Origin: JAAYLU01 sp964426245
Lineage (GTDB): Bacteria; Synergistota; Synergistia; Synergistales; Aminobacteriaceae
Assembly: GCA_964426245.1 (NCBI GenBank)
Contig: CAYRPJ010000016.1
Span: 16,784 to 80,783 of the forward strand
Length of the DNA: 64,000 bases
Direction: 5' to 3'
Shown piece after piece: positions 41,945-50,506 of this stretch; the stretch's first letter is position 1, and every line of letters starts with the position of its first letter. A program made the position numbers and the translations under genes. Below the pieces are notes generated by a model. It had not been told where the DNA came from. It searched no databases and worked only from the letters and a program-made list of their open reading frames with translations.

Positions 41945-43509
41945 GATTTTTCTCCTCCTTCGGAGATGGAGGAGAGCGCTTCTTCAGCAGGCGTTCCGGC
42001 CATCATGAGCCCGATGGATTCGACGGGCGTGTCCGCGGGGGAATCCAGAACGCCCATGATCTCTCCCTTGAACATGACAGCGAGGTTGTCACTCATCGCA
42101 AGCAGTTCGTCCAGATCCTCCGAGACAAGGAGAACGGCGCTTCCCTGTTCCCTCTGCGCGAGAAGCTGTTCCCGGACGAATTTCGTCGCGGCGACGTCCA
42201 GTCCCCATGTCGGATGAACGGCGAGGATCAGCTTGGGAGAGTCGCTCAGCTCTCTGCCGAGCATCAGTTTCTGAAGATTGCCTCCGGAGAGGTTCCGTAC
42301 AGGGGTCTCCATCGAAGGGGTGCTCACGCTGTAGCGTGAGACAAGGCTTCGAGCGAAGGAAAAGACCTCTTTCCAGTCGATAAAGCCGCTCTTGGAGACA
42401 GGCCGGTTCCAATACCTCTTGAGAATGGAATTCTCACTGACGTTCATATTCGGGACGAGTCCTGTCCCCTTCCGGTCGGCAGGAATATAGTGGACTCCCT
42501 TTTCGATGAATGTTTTCGGTGAGGAGTTGGTCAGATTCTCCCCGTCGAGATGGATTGATCCGGATTCCACCTCCCGGAGCCCGACAAGCGTTTCGCAGAG
42601 CTCCTGTTGTCCGTTGCCCGCGACACCGGCGATGCCGAGAATCTCGTGTTCACGGACGGAAAAAGTCGCACGGACGACGGCAGGAATTCCCCGGTCGCTG
42701 GAGGCGCAGATCGCAGCGCATTCAAGAAGAGGTCTTCCGGGCGCGATGTTTTTCTTTTCTATCTGGAAGATCATCTTCTGACCGATCATCATCTCGGCAA
42801 GGCGTTCCTTTGTGGTGGAGGCCGTTTCGACAGTCCCTACAAGCCTTCCCTTTCGAAGGATTGTCACACGGTGTGAAAGATCCATGACTTCGTCCATTTT
42901 ATGCGAAATGAAGACGACGCCGTGACCTTCCGAAGTCATTTGGCGCACCGTTGTGAAGAGATGTTCCGCTTCCTGGGGCGTCAAGACGGAGGTCGGTTCG
43001 TCGAGAACGAGTATATTGGCCTGCCGGTAGAGCATCTGGAGGATCGCGACCCGCTGTTGTTCTCCGATGGAGAGTTGCCATATGTGCGCATCGGGATCCA
43101 CCATGAGACCGTACTGCCCCGAGATGGACAGAATGCGGTCCCTTATGGAGCGTTTCGGGAGCACTGCGGGGAGCTTTTCGAGACCGAGGATCATGTTTTC
43201 CCACACGGTCTGGCTTGGAATGAGCATGAAGTGCTGATGGACCATTCCTATTCCTGCATGGATCGCATCCCTGGGTGAAGAAAAAGAGACGGGATCTCCG
43301 CTCACCAGAATCGTGCCGCTGTCGGGGCGATAGAGGCCGTAAAGAATGTTCATGAGAGTGGATTTACCTGCGCCGTTCTCGCCTAGCAGGGCGTGCACCT
43401 CTCCCGGACGGATGTCGAAGTCCACGTCGAGGTTGGCCGTTACTCCCGTAAATCGCTTTGTAATCTGTTCCATACGGACGAGTGGTTCCGTAGAAGTGTA
43501 CACGCCCAT
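41941..43509 (-). CDS. Nucleoside ABC transporter ATPase, double NBD (YufO/NupO-like)
   Basis: 522 residues from ATG 43509, placed after AAGGAGGAAAAGGG; the frame is open upstream with no ribosome site. Two ATP-binding domains: the first with Walker A GENGAGKST, LSIGEQQRVAILQMLY and VLDEPTSVLTP; the second with the degenerate P-loop GVAGNGQQELCE and signature LSGGNLQKLMLGRELS. This double-NBD design is shared by sugar (RbsA-like) and BMP-type nucleoside importers; the BMP binding protein upstream and the permeases downstream select the latter. Confidence 0.93.
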   Translation of the reverse strand: MGVYTSTEPLVRMEQITKRFTGVTANLDVDFDIRPGEVHALLGENGAGKSTLMNILYGLYRPDSGTILVSGDPVSFSSPRDAIHAGIGMVHQHFMLIPSQTVWENMILGLEKLPAVLPKRSIRDRILSISGQYGLMVDPDAHIWQLSIGEQQRVAILQMLYRQANILVLDEPTSVLTPQEAEHLFTTVRQMTSEGHGVVFISHKMDEVMDLSHRVTILRKGRLVGTVETASTTKERLAEMMIGQKMIFQIEKKNIAPGRPLLECAAICASSDRGIPAVVRATFSVREHEILGIAGVAGNGQQELCETLVGLREVESGSIHLDGENLTNSSPKTFIEKGVHYIPADRKGTGLVPNMNVSENSILKRYWNRPVSKSGFIDWKEVFSFARSLVSRYSVSTPSMETPVRNLSGGNLQKLMLGRELSDSPKLILAVHPTWGLDVAATKFVREQLLAQREQGSAVLLVSEDLDELLAMSDNLAVMFKGEIMGVLDSPADTPVESIGLMMAGTPAEEALSSISEGGEKS

Positions 43510-43639
43510 CCCTTTTCCTCCTTGCACGCCCTGAAAGCATTCCCCGGAAACCCTTCCCTGCTCCTGTTTTTTGCAGGCACGGATCAAAGGGAGGAAAAAT
43601 ATCGACGCAAGGGCGTAATCAGATTAATGGATCGGAAAG

Positions 43640-43667
43640 GAAAAAGGGGCGCGGAGTTCCGCGCCCC
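43640..43667 (-). terminator. Attenuator-type terminator between the binding-protein gene and the ATPase gene
   Basis: A 9-10 base G+C-rich stem (GGGGCGCGG at 43646-43654 with its complement at 43659-43667) followed on minus by TTTTTCC. It lies 36 bases after the binding-protein stop and probably reduces readthrough into the transporter genes. Confidence 0.85.
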
Positions 43668-43702
43668 CGGAATCTCTCGATATTATAATACAAAAGAAAG
43701 GT

Positions 43703-44788
43703 TTATTTGGGTATATCTCCCTTCACGCCTTCTACGAACCAGCTCATAGAGAGCATCTCGCCGTCGGTCATACCCGTTCCTTCAGGAACTTTCACTGCGC
43801 CGCTCTGATCCTTTACCGGCCCGTGGAAAACATCCCATTCACCGGAAATGATTTTCGCTTTTTCCGCTTCTACTAGAGCCTTTACCGTATCAGGAACATC
43901 TGCGCCGAAGGGCGCGAGGGAGACCATTCCCTCTTTGAGGCCGTACCAGATTTGTTTCGGCTCCCACGTGCCGTTGATCATCTGCTCGGCGGTCTCCTTG
44001 TAGACCATGCCCCAGTCCCATATAGGGGCGGTCAGGTGTTTCGTGGGCGCATAAGCGCTCATGTCGTTGTTGTATCCGACCACGTAGACTCCCGCTTCCT
44101 CCGCGGCCTGGGGAGCTGCGCCGGTATCTGCGTGCATGGCGAGGACATCGGCTCCGGCATCGATGAGAGCCTTTGCTGCTTCCATTTCCTTGCCGGGGTC
44201 GAACCAGGAGAAAATCCAGACGACCTGGACTTCCGCATCGGGATTGGTTTTCCGGACGCCCTGGGTGAAAGCGTTTATGCCCCTTATGACTTCGGGGATA
44301 GGGTGGGCCGCCACGTAACCGAGGCGGTTTTTCTTGGTCATGCTCCCCGCGACAAGGCCGGACAGATAACGCGCCTGGTACATCCTGCCGAAATATGTGC
44401 CGACGTTGGGTGCATCCTTATACCCGGAACAGTGCATGAAAATGACGTTCGGATACTTTTTGGCCACATCCTGGACGAAATCCATGTACCCGAAACTGGT
44501 GGCAAAGACAAGTTTTGCACCGTTACGAACCATGGTTTCCATAACGCGTGCCGAGTCGGGGCCTTCCGGGACGGATTCAACGAAAGTCGATTTTACGCCG
44601 GGAAAGGCTTTCTCCATATCAAGCCGCCCCTGCTCGTGCATGAATGTCCATCCGCCGTCGCCGACGGGGCCGATATAGACGAACCCCGGGTTGAGCTTAT
44701 CGGCGGGAACGGGTGGAAACGCGGCATAGGCTGCACCGCAAAGGGTGATGCCGAGAACAAAAACGAGAAGCCATACGATTTTTTTCAC
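43703..44788 (-). CDS. BMP-family nucleoside-binding protein (PnrA/NupN-like)
   Basis: 361 residues from GTG 44788, eight bases after GGGAGG. A signal peptide (WLLVFVLGITLCGAAYAA) ends at an AxA site rather than a lipobox, so the protein is probably soluble in the periplasm, unlike the lipoproteins of Gram-positive relatives. The mature part shows VYIGPVGDGGWTFMHEQG, GAKLVFATSFGYMDFV, GYVAAHPIPEVIRGINAF and GADVLAMHADTG, as in purine-nucleoside receptors (PnrA) and Med. The neighbouring Gpt gene supports purine as the ligand class. Confidence 0.92.
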   Translation of the reverse strand: MKKIVWLLVFVLGITLCGAAYAAFPPVPADKLNPGFVYIGPVGDGGWTFMHEQGRLDMEKAFPGVKSTFVESVPEGPDSARVMETMVRNGAKLVFATSFGYMDFVQDVAKKYPNVIFMHCSGYKDAPNVGTYFGRMYQARYLSGLVAGSMTKKNRLGYVAAHPIPEVIRGINAFTQGVRKTNPDAEVQVVWIFSWFDPGKEMEAAKALIDAGADVLAMHADTGAAPQAAEEAGVYVVGYNNDMSAYAPTKHLTAPIWDWGMVYKETAEQMINGTWEPKQIWYGLKEGMVSLAPFGADVPDTVKALVEAEKAKIISGEWDVFHGPVKDQSGAVKVPEGTGMTDGEMLSMSWFVEGVKGDIPK

Positions 44789-44953
44789 GCTTATTACCTC
44801 CCTGCAAAAAGAATTGAGGGCAAATTCTCCTCATGCGTATTATACAGTGCAAAGGGCGAAAAAATAAGAGTCTTGTCGACTTCTTGGAAGGATGAACCGT
44901 GTTAGAATAAAAGCGTTGTCGAAGTGCGAATAAACTTATGAGGAGTGGGTGGC

Positions 44954-45430
44954 GTGTCCAGCGAAAGGTATCATAAGACCTATCCGGTCTCGTGGGAGCA
45001 GGTGCATCGTGATTGCAAGGCTTTGGCTTGGCGACTCGTGGGGGTGCGCAAGTGGGAGCGAATTGTCGGTATTGCCCGGGGAGGTCTTATTCCTGCTGCC
45101 ATCATCGCCCGGGAACTCGACGTCAGGATTGTGGACACGGTGTGTGTGTCGAGCTATGTTCTCCGTACTCAGGGAGAACTTTCGATTCTTAAAGAGATTT
45201 CCGGTGACGGAGAAGGCTGGCTCATCATCGATGATCTGGTCGATACAGGAAGAACCGCCAAGGTCGTGCGGAACATGCTGCCGAAAGCACATTTCGCAGC
45301 GGTCTATGCGAAGCCGGACGGTCGTTCTTTTGTGGACACGTTCATCACCGAGGTCAGTCAGGATACGTGGATCCTCTTTCCCTGGGATGCCGAGACATCC
45401 TACGCGAAGCCGATAGCGGAGCAGCAGTAG
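44954..45430 (+). CDS. gpt: Xanthine/guanine phosphoribosyltransferase
   Basis: 158 residues, close to E. coli Gpt (152). The match is strong: IVGIARGGLIPAAIIAREL, VDTVCVSSY, LIIDDLVDTGRTAKVVRNM (PRPP loop), PKAHFAAVYAKPDGR and QDTWILFPWD. It converts guanine or xanthine to the nucleotide with PRPP. GTG 44954 is chosen over GTG 44945 because AGGAG (44940-44944) touches the earlier codon and is nine bases from the later one. It is divergent from the nucleoside importer, making a purine salvage pair. No purine riboswitch is seen in the 165-base intergenic gap. Confidence 0.92.
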   Translation: MSSERYHKTYPVSWEQVHRDCKALAWRLVGVRKWERIVGIARGGLIPAAIIARELDVRIVDTVCVSSYVLRTQGELSILKEISGDGEGWLIIDDLVDTGRTAKVVRNMLPKAHFAAVYAKPDGRSFVDTFITEVSQDTWILFPWDAETSYAKPIAEQQ

Positions 45431-45551
45431 CGTTTTCGCCAAGTCCGGGACAGAGCATACGCGAAACACGCTCGTTCAACCGGGCTGGTTCGAATTTACC
45501 ATGCTGTCCGTGGGCAAAAGTCGATAGAATACTCCGGAAGGCGGGATTTGT

Positions 45552-46019
45552 TTGAATTACCTTGTATATGCGGGGTTTCTTCTCTTATGGGGATGGATCC
45601 TCGCAGCCGGATACATCCGCTATGTTCTTCCCTTCATCGAATCCGCGTACGATTCGCTGGAATCGATGGAAAAGAGTGGTGAAACCTTTCCCAGGATTAT
45701 CGCATTTCTTTCAAAAATCATCATGAGCGGCGCCCAGATGTATCTTCTTGGAATATGGTCGGCCTACTGCGTTCTCCGGACCATGATCTTCCTCAGGGCT
45801 CCGGGCACGAGCGGCTGGCTCTACTACATCACGGCTTTTTTAATCTGCGAAGGGGTTCTGGGTATTGTCGCGAAGCGAGAAAAATATCGGGGACTTCTTT
45901 CGGTGTTTCACTCCGCGATGGCGATGGGGCTGTTCGTCATATTCGCACTCAACCCATACTTTCTCGCCTCGGTCTACCCTTGGCTTCCTCCTCTGGTGAA
46001 GTTCTCCTTCCCCCGGTAA
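45552..46019 (+). CDS. Small integral membrane protein of unknown function
   Basis: 155 residues from TTG 45552, nine bases after GGAAGG. Four hydrophobic segments: about 2-22 (VYAGFLLLWGWILAAGYI), 60-80, 88-108 and 118-140. Charged residues cluster between segments one and two (YDSLESMEKSGETFP). I recognise no family. It is 121 bases after gpt, with a TAGAAT at about 45523 as a possible -10, and ends just before a strong hairpin, so it is probably a single-gene unit. Confidence 0.7.
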   Translation: MNYLVYAGFLLLWGWILAAGYIRYVLPFIESAYDSLESMEKSGETFPRIIAFLSKIIMSGAQMYLLGIWSAYCVLRTMIFLRAPGTSGWLYYITAFLICEGVLGIVAKREKYRGLLSVFHSAMAMGLFVIFALNPYFLASVYPWLPPLVKFSFPR

Positions 46020-46024
46020 TTACA

Positions 46025-46075
46025 AGCACCGACAGACGAGGACTTTTTTCCGTCCGCGTCTGTCGGTGCTAAAAA
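46025..46075 (+). terminator. Terminator-like hairpin after the small membrane protein gene
   Basis: A perfect 14-base stem (AGCACCGACAGACG at 46025-46038 with 46057-46070). The loop holds TTTTTT, but A-rich sequence follows on plus, so on minus it reads as a T-run before the stem. Probably shared by the convergent genes. Confidence 0.65.
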
Positions 46076-46114
46076 TCCCCGCACCGGCCCGGCTCCCGTG
46101 TGCTGTGTCGTCTT

Positions 46115-46495
46115 CTAGGCGAAACAGGTATTTCCTGCAGGGTCGCCTTTCGGCGGAACGATGCAAACGAACTGAAGAGGCTCGTTCCCCGTGTTCTCGA
46201 AAAAGTGTTCCACGTTAGAGGGGACATGAGCCCAGCAACCGCTCTCGAGCGGATAGACCGTGCCGTCGATTGTCGCGTTGCATCTCCCCGAGAGGATGAG
46301 AACGTAATGAGGCCAGTCGTGTGTATGAAAGGGTGTTTTAGCGTTGCCTTTCACAGTGAAATGGCGTGCTACGTAGTCGTTCCAGAACTTTCCGGGAGCG
46401 AAGATAATGCGTTTTTCGATGCCTTCCGCATGGGAAGCGTCTTCAACCAGCGGAAGATCGGAAATTCTGCCCGCGTGGAGTATGGATTCGGACAT
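46115..46495 (-). CDS. Cupin-domain protein
   Basis: 126 residues from ATG 46495, ten bases after AAGGAG. A single cupin barrel: motif 1 around TPFHTHDWPHYVLILSGRC (metal-binding His residues) and motif 2 around ESGCWAHVPSNVEHFFEN. The His-rich motifs suggest metal binding. Small single-domain cupins have varied roles and no substrate can be given. It is alone on minus; its upstream region contains two repeats (46576-46630). Confidence 0.85.
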   Translation of the reverse strand: MSESILHAGRISDLPLVEDASHAEGIEKRIIFAPGKFWNDYVARHFTVKGNAKTPFHTHDWPHYVLILSGRCNATIDGTVYPLESGCWAHVPSNVEHFFENTGNEPLQFVCIVPPKGDPAGNTCFA

Positions 46496-46575
46496 GAAAC
46501 TCACTCTCCTTGTTATTTCGTTAGAATCTCGATTATTTCCCGGAGATGGTACCATCGCTTCTTCTGCTTGTCCAG

Positions 46576-46605
46576 ATGGTTTCAACCTGAATGGTTTCAA
46601 CCTGA
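46576..46605 (+). repeat. Tandem 15-base direct repeat
   Basis: ATGGTTTCAACCTGA occurs twice with no gap (46576-46590, 46591-46605), directly before the dispersed element at 46605. It lies in the gap between cupin and ilvD. Confidence 0.9.
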
Positions 46606-46630
46606 ATCCGCAGGCAGAGGAGGCGTCACC
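46605..46630 (+). repeat. Half copy of a dispersed hairpin repeat
   Basis: AATCCGCAGGCAGAGG (46605-46620) is the exact reverse complement of 62255-62270, and the next ten bases match with two differences. The second arm present at 62226 is missing here. Confidence 0.75.
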
Positions 46631-46680
46631 GGCATACCGGCGGTCAGCGGCGACATCTCTCCTGGATTATTCGAACAGAC

Positions 46681-46708
46681 TTGCAATTCTTGATGCAGTG
46701 ACTATAAT
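46681..46708 (+). promoter_or_regulatory. Promoter of ilvD
   Basis: TTGCAA (46681-46686) and TATAAT (46703-46708), 16-base spacer. The leader of about 80 bases contains GGAGG at 46741 followed by a three-codon GTG-TTT-TTT-TAA sequence, of unclear meaning. Confidence 0.75.
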
Positions 46709-46790
46709 GCGTTACCATAAGAAGAGGCATCCTTCAGGCAGGAGGAATTGAGTGTTTTTTTAAATCCATGTTCCACAGGAGGGGATAGTA

Positions 46791-48452
46791 TTGCGAAGCG
46801 ACAGTGCGAAAAAGGGAGCGGAGCGAGCGCCTCACCGCTCGCTGATGAAGGCATCCGGGTATACGGACTGGGAAATTGCCCGCCCGTGGATAGGTGTAGT
46901 GAATCCGTACAACGCTATTATTCCGGGACACATTCACCTCAATAGGATTACAGAAGCCGTGAAGTCGGCTGTATACGCCTTCGGCGGGCTTCCTTTGGAA
47001 TTTCCCGTCATCGGCGTGTGCGACGGAATTGCAATGAATCACGAGGGGATGAAGTTTTCCCTTCCAAGCCGCGAGCTGATCATGGATTCCATCGAGGTAA
47101 TGGCGAGGGGGCACGCTCTTGACGCGCTCGTGCTCGTGACCAACTGCGACAAAATCATTCCCGGCATGGCGATGGCCGCTCTTTCACTGAATATCCCCAC
47201 GGTCATGATCAGCGGCGGTCCGATGCTCGCGGGAGTCAGCGAGGGCAAGGATGTGGACCTCAGCAATCTCTTCGAGGCTGTCGGCAAGAGGGCCGCAGGC
47301 GCCATCTCCGATGAAGAGCTTCGCGAGTTCGAGGACCTCGCATGCCCGACGTGCGGCTCGTGCGCCGGAATGTTTACCGCGAACACAATGAACTGCATGA
47401 TAGAAGCGCTCGGTTTTGCTCTCCCCGGCAACGGCACCATCCCCGCCGTGTACTCGGCCAGAGACCGCCTCGCCAAGGAGGCCGGCCGGCAAATCATGTC
47501 TCTTGTCGAGAAAAACATCCGTCCGAGGGACATTCTCACAGAAAAGGCGTTCGACAATGCCGTCGCCGTGGACATGGCGCTCGGCGGATCAACCAATACG
47601 GCCCTTCACCTTCCGGCGCTTGCACACGCGGCGGGTCTTTCCCTCACGCTCGAACACTTCGACGAGATCAGTGCACGGACTCCGCATCTCTGCAGCATGA
47701 GTCCCGGAGGTCCGCATCATATTCAGGATCTTTTCGCGGCCGGGGGAGTACAGGCAGTCATGGCCCGCCTCGCCGAGGCAGGTCTGCTCGACGGAAGCGT
47801 GCTCACGGTCACGGGAAAAACAGTAGCGGAAAATCTCAAAGGCGTTCGGGTGAAAGACGACGGTATTATCCGCCCTCTCGGCAATCCCTACCACCAACAA
47901 GGAGGACTTGCCGTTCTCAAGGGAAATCTTGCTCCCGAAGGAAGTGTAGTGAAGCAATCCGCTGTCGACCCCTCGATGATGAAACACTCCGGCCCCGCCC
48001 GTGTGTTCGACAACGAAGAGGCAGCCACCAAGACTATCCTGTCGGGAGGGATCAAGGCAGGAGATGTCGTCGTCATCCGGTACGAAGGTCCAAAGGGAGG
48101 TCCCGGCATGCGCGAGATGCTCACACCGACTTCTTCTCTTGCCGGAATGGGCATGGACAAGACCGTTGCGCTCATCACCGACGGCCGTTTTTCAGGAGCT
48201 TCGCGCGGCGCCTCGATAGGGCATGTATCCCCCGAGGCCGCTGCAGGAGGCCCTATCGGTCTTGTCAAAGAGGGGGACATCATCGAGATCGATATACCCG
48301 CAAGGAAACTCAGTCTTGCACTATCCGAAGAGGAACTCGCAAGACGCCGGGCGGAATGGAAGCCTGTGGAAAGTCGTATGGACAGCCTCTTTCTCCAAAG
48401 ATACAGGGCATTTGTTACATCGGGTTCCAAGGGAGCCGTCTTCAGCGAATAG
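46791..48452 (+). CDS. ilvD: Dihydroxy-acid dehydratase
   Basis: 553 residues, iron-sulfur enzyme of valine, leucine, isoleucine and pantothenate synthesis. Cluster cysteines are visible in TNCDKIIPGMAMA and CPTCGSCAGMFTANTMNC; C-terminal TDGRFSGASRGASIGHVSPE is also typical. TTG 46791 is supported by AGGAGGGG seven bases upstream. No other ilv gene is nearby, so this is a stand-alone unit with its own promoter and terminator. Together with the liv importer it indicates that the cell can both make and import branched-chain amino acids. Confidence 0.96.
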   Translation: MRSDSAKKGAERAPHRSLMKASGYTDWEIARPWIGVVNPYNAIIPGHIHLNRITEAVKSAVYAFGGLPLEFPVIGVCDGIAMNHEGMKFSLPSRELIMDSIEVMARGHALDALVLVTNCDKIIPGMAMAALSLNIPTVMISGGPMLAGVSEGKDVDLSNLFEAVGKRAAGAISDEELREFEDLACPTCGSCAGMFTANTMNCMIEALGFALPGNGTIPAVYSARDRLAKEAGRQIMSLVEKNIRPRDILTEKAFDNAVAVDMALGGSTNTALHLPALAHAAGLSLTLEHFDEISARTPHLCSMSPGGPHHIQDLFAAGGVQAVMARLAEAGLLDGSVLTVTGKTVAENLKGVRVKDDGIIRPLGNPYHQQGGLAVLKGNLAPEGSVVKQSAVDPSMMKHSGPARVFDNEEAATKTILSGGIKAGDVVVIRYEGPKGGPGMREMLTPTSSLAGMGMDKTVALITDGRFSGASRGASIGHVSPEAAAGGPIGLVKEGDIIEIDIPARKLSLALSEEELARRRAEWKPVESRMDSLFLQRYRAFVTSGSKGAVFSE

Positions 48453-48471
48453 CACCTTTGCCGGTCAATAA

Positions 48472-48494
48472 GGGGCTCCCGCGGGAGCCCCTTT
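48472..48494 (+). terminator. Terminator after ilvD
   Basis: A nine-base perfect stem (GGGGCTCCC at 48472-48480 with GGGAGCCCC at 48483-48491), two-base loop, then TTT. Short loop and short T-run make it moderate. Confidence 0.75.
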
Positions 48495-48512
48495 GCTACA
48501 GGAGGGAAGAAT

Positions 48513-49226
48513 GTGGGAGAGAGGGAGAATACCGAGACCCGCATCCTCGATGCAGTCGGAACGATTCTTTCGCGAAAGGGATTCCGGTATCTGGGAGTGA
48601 ACGGCATTGCCCGGGAAGCTGGTGTGGATAAGGTTCTTATCTATCGCTACTTCGGCGGATTGCAGCCGCTCCTGCGTACTTACTTCACGCGGCGAAAGTA
48701 CTGGCCTTCGACCGAGGAGATCCTCGAGACTGCCGGAGAGAAAGACGCCGACCCGGCGACGAGAGCATACGCAATTCTGAGAGGATACCTGCGGGAGTTG
48801 AAAAAATCGGATGCGGCACGGGAAGTCCTGCGGGGAGAGATCGCCGGCAGAGAGGATGTGGCCGTAGAAACAGCGGAAGAGCGGTACCGTCAAGGTATGG
48901 AACTGCTCGATCTGTTGAGGGAGCCCGGCAAAGAGATCGAGGGGCTGACCGAAATGGCGGCTCTGCTCTCGGCCGGTTTCACTTTTTTGCTTCTGCGGAG
49001 GGATGTATCTTCACGCTATCTCGGTCTTGATCTGCGAAAAGACGAGACGTGGGAGAGGCTGGAGAGAGCCATTCATCTTCTGGTGAGGCTCTTTTTCGCA
49101 GGAAAGACCCCGTCGGAAGATGAACGGGGTCTTTCCGGAAATGAGGAGGGGACTATTTCCCCTTCGCGAGAGTCTCCACCAGGGCCTTGCCGAACTGGGG
49201 CAGATCGGCAGGAGTGCGGCTCGTGA
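48513..49226 (+). CDS. TetR-family transcriptional regulator
   Basis: 237 residues. The N-terminal helix-turn-helix region fits TetR: TRILDAVGTILSRKGFRYLG then VNGIAREAGVDKVLIYRYFG. The ligand-binding part is helical and not assignable. GTG 48513 is six bases after GGAGGG; an out-of-frame ATG overlaps at 48511. The frame continues about 40 residues past the expected end, passing through a 13-base hairpin (49101-49136) and overlapping the convergent PfpI-like gene by 74 bases. The low-complexity tail (Pro/Gly/Ser-rich) suggests a lost stop codon. Targets are unknown. Confidence 0.85.
   Translation: MGERENTETRILDAVGTILSRKGFRYLGVNGIAREAGVDKVLIYRYFGGLQPLLRTYFTRRKYWPSTEEILETAGEKDADPATRAYAILRGYLRELKKSDAAREVLRGEIAGREDVAVETAEERYRQGMELLDLLREPGKEIEGLTEMAALLSAGFTFLLLRRDVSSRYLGLDLRKDETWERLERAIHLLVRLFFAGKTPSEDERGLSGNEEGTISPSRESPPGPCRTGADRQECGS
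49101..49136. terminator. Hairpin inside the 3' end of the TetR gene
   Basis: A perfect 13-base stem (GGAAAGACCCCGT at 49101-49113 with 49124-49136), ten-base loop. No T-run beyond the arm on either strand. It lies 17 bases after the stop of the minus-strand PfpI-like gene. Confidence 0.65.
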
Positions 49227-49680
49227 CTATTTTTTGGGAGATGACGACCGGTTCGTCGAGCCACTCTGCACCGGCAAGCATCATATCGTCCTTGATACTC
49301 TTGTAGGAAGTCGCACGGACGCCTTCGAGGATACGCGCCGAAACCAGAACGCTGCCGCCATGGCATATAGCGGCTACGATGCCTCCTTTGGCATGCACGT
49401 CACGGACGAAGTCGACAATTCCCTGATGGACCCTGAGCTTGTCGGGAGCCCATCCTCCCGGAACGACGACGCCCGCGAAATCCTTGGCGGAAATCTCCGA
49501 GGGCGAAGATTCCGCCTTGATGGAGGAACCCATTTTCCCGACGTAGCTCCTGCCGGTTTCCGGCCCGACGATGACAGGCTGGAACCCCTCTTCAACGAGG
49601 CGATAGTAAGGGTACCAGAACTCCAAGTCGTGGACGGTATCCTCCACGAGGACAGCAACTTTTTTGATCTTTTTTGCCAT
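49153..49680 (-). CDS. PfpI/DJ-1 family protein
   Basis: 175 residues. Class I glutamine amidotransferase-like fold with the nucleophile elbow AAICHGGSVLVSA (Cys followed by His, as in PfpI), and VVVPGGWAPDKLR. Members act as proteases, deglycases or glyoxalases, so the activity is not fixed by sequence. ATG 49680 is preceded by AGGAGGATGAAC. Divergent from the nitroreductase with 112 bases between, AT-rich and long enough for two promoters. Confidence 0.9.
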   Translation of the reverse strand: MAKKIKKVAVLVEDTVHDLEFWYPYYRLVEEGFQPVIVGPETGRSYVGKMGSSIKAESSPSEISAKDFAGVVVPGGWAPDKLRVHQGIVDFVRDVHAKGGIVAAICHGGSVLVSARILEGVRATSYKSIKDDMMLAGAEWLDEPVVISQKIVTSRTPADLPQFGKALVETLAKGK

Positions 49681-49792
49681 TGTTCATCCTCCTTTATGCA
49701 ATGTAATAAATTCCATCCTTCAATATGGCCGCGTGAGAAACAACTTTTTAAGTGTATCATATGCGAAACAATTTTAATAGGAGGCGAAACGA

Positions 49793-50320
49793 ATGAAATC
49801 GCAAGACAACCCTGTTATTACTGCCATCCTCTCACGAAGAAGCATTCGCAAGTTCCGGATGGATCGGATTTCTCCGGAAGTGCGCGATACGCTTCTCGAA
49901 TGCGCCTTTGCGGCGCCATCGGCCCATAACCGTCGTCCGTGCCACTTTATCGTCGTGGAGGAAAGAGCCGCGCTTGATTCCCTGGCCGAGGCTCACGATT
50001 CCGGCAAAATGCTGTTTCAGGCCCCCCTTGCAATCGCCGTGTGCGCAGAAACGGCTTCGTATCCGGAGGGAGACCGCGCATGGATCGAGGACTGCGCCGC
50101 GGCGCTGGAAAATATTCTTGTCGCCGCAAAGGGACTCGGACTTGAAGGCGTATGGCTGAAGGTGATGGACCGTCACCCGCGGAACGAGCTGATTCGTCCC
50201 GTTCTGGCTGTTCCGGATTCCGTCGAGATCGTCGGCATAGCCGCTATCGGCTTCGGAGCGGAAGATAAGGCTCCGCATCAGGGGCTGCACGAAGATCGTC
50301 TGCACAGAAACCGCTGGTAA
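49793..50320 (+). CDS. Nitroreductase-family flavoprotein
   Basis: 175 residues, a compact nitroreductase-like protein. SRRSIRKFRMDRISPE near the N-terminus is the usual FMN-binding opening, followed by AAPSAHNRRPCHFIVVEE and GIAAIGFGAEDK. Substrate is unknown; the family reduces quinones, nitro compounds or acts on flavins with NAD(P)H. ATG 49793 is preceded by AGGAGGCGAAACGA. The 270 bases after it hold a folded element and the gyrA promoter. Confidence 0.9.
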   Translation: MKSQDNPVITAILSRRSIRKFRMDRISPEVRDTLLECAFAAPSAHNRRPCHFIVVEERAALDSLAEAHDSGKMLFQAPLAIAVCAETASYPEGDRAWIEDCAAALENILVAAKGLGLEGVWLKVMDRHPRNELIRPVLAVPDSVEIVGIAAIGFGAEDKAPHQGLHEDRLHRNRW

Positions 50321-50350
50321 AATACGTCTCTTTTCAAGATTGTCGAGAAA

Positions 50351-50433
50351 TGCACTTCCCGGTTTCAGGGCGGTAGCTGTCCGGTTTTTCCGCGAGGGAG
50401 TGACAGATCGGGAAGGTGCAGCTGTTCTTTTTT
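50351..50433 (+). other. Structured element with terminator-like tail
   Basis: TGCACTTCCCG (50351-50361) pairs with CGGGAAGGTGCA (50409-50420) with one bulged base. Inside, CTGTC (50377-50381) pairs with GACAG (50402-50406) and CGG/CCG closes a TTTTT loop. GCTGTTCTTTTTTT follows. It may be the nitroreductase terminator, but it is larger and more branched than a simple one, so a small RNA is also possible. Hand folding only. Confidence 0.5.
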
Positions 50434-50506
50434 TCCGAATGTGCCGGAATACGGTGAGCCGTGTCCGTGATGCCGGTTTCCGACGGTGCTGGAGAGCGTT
50501 TCGGCC

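Noticed and set aside
44789..44953. Purine riboswitch between the nucleoside importer and gpt
   Set aside because: The conserved purine-aptamer loops could not be found on either strand; only simple leader sequence is present.
46741..46945. Alternative small gene starting at TTG 46748 before ilvD
   Set aside because: Its ribosome-site spacing is poor and it runs inside ilvD out of frame; the ilvD start at 46791 has a better site and the right protein start.
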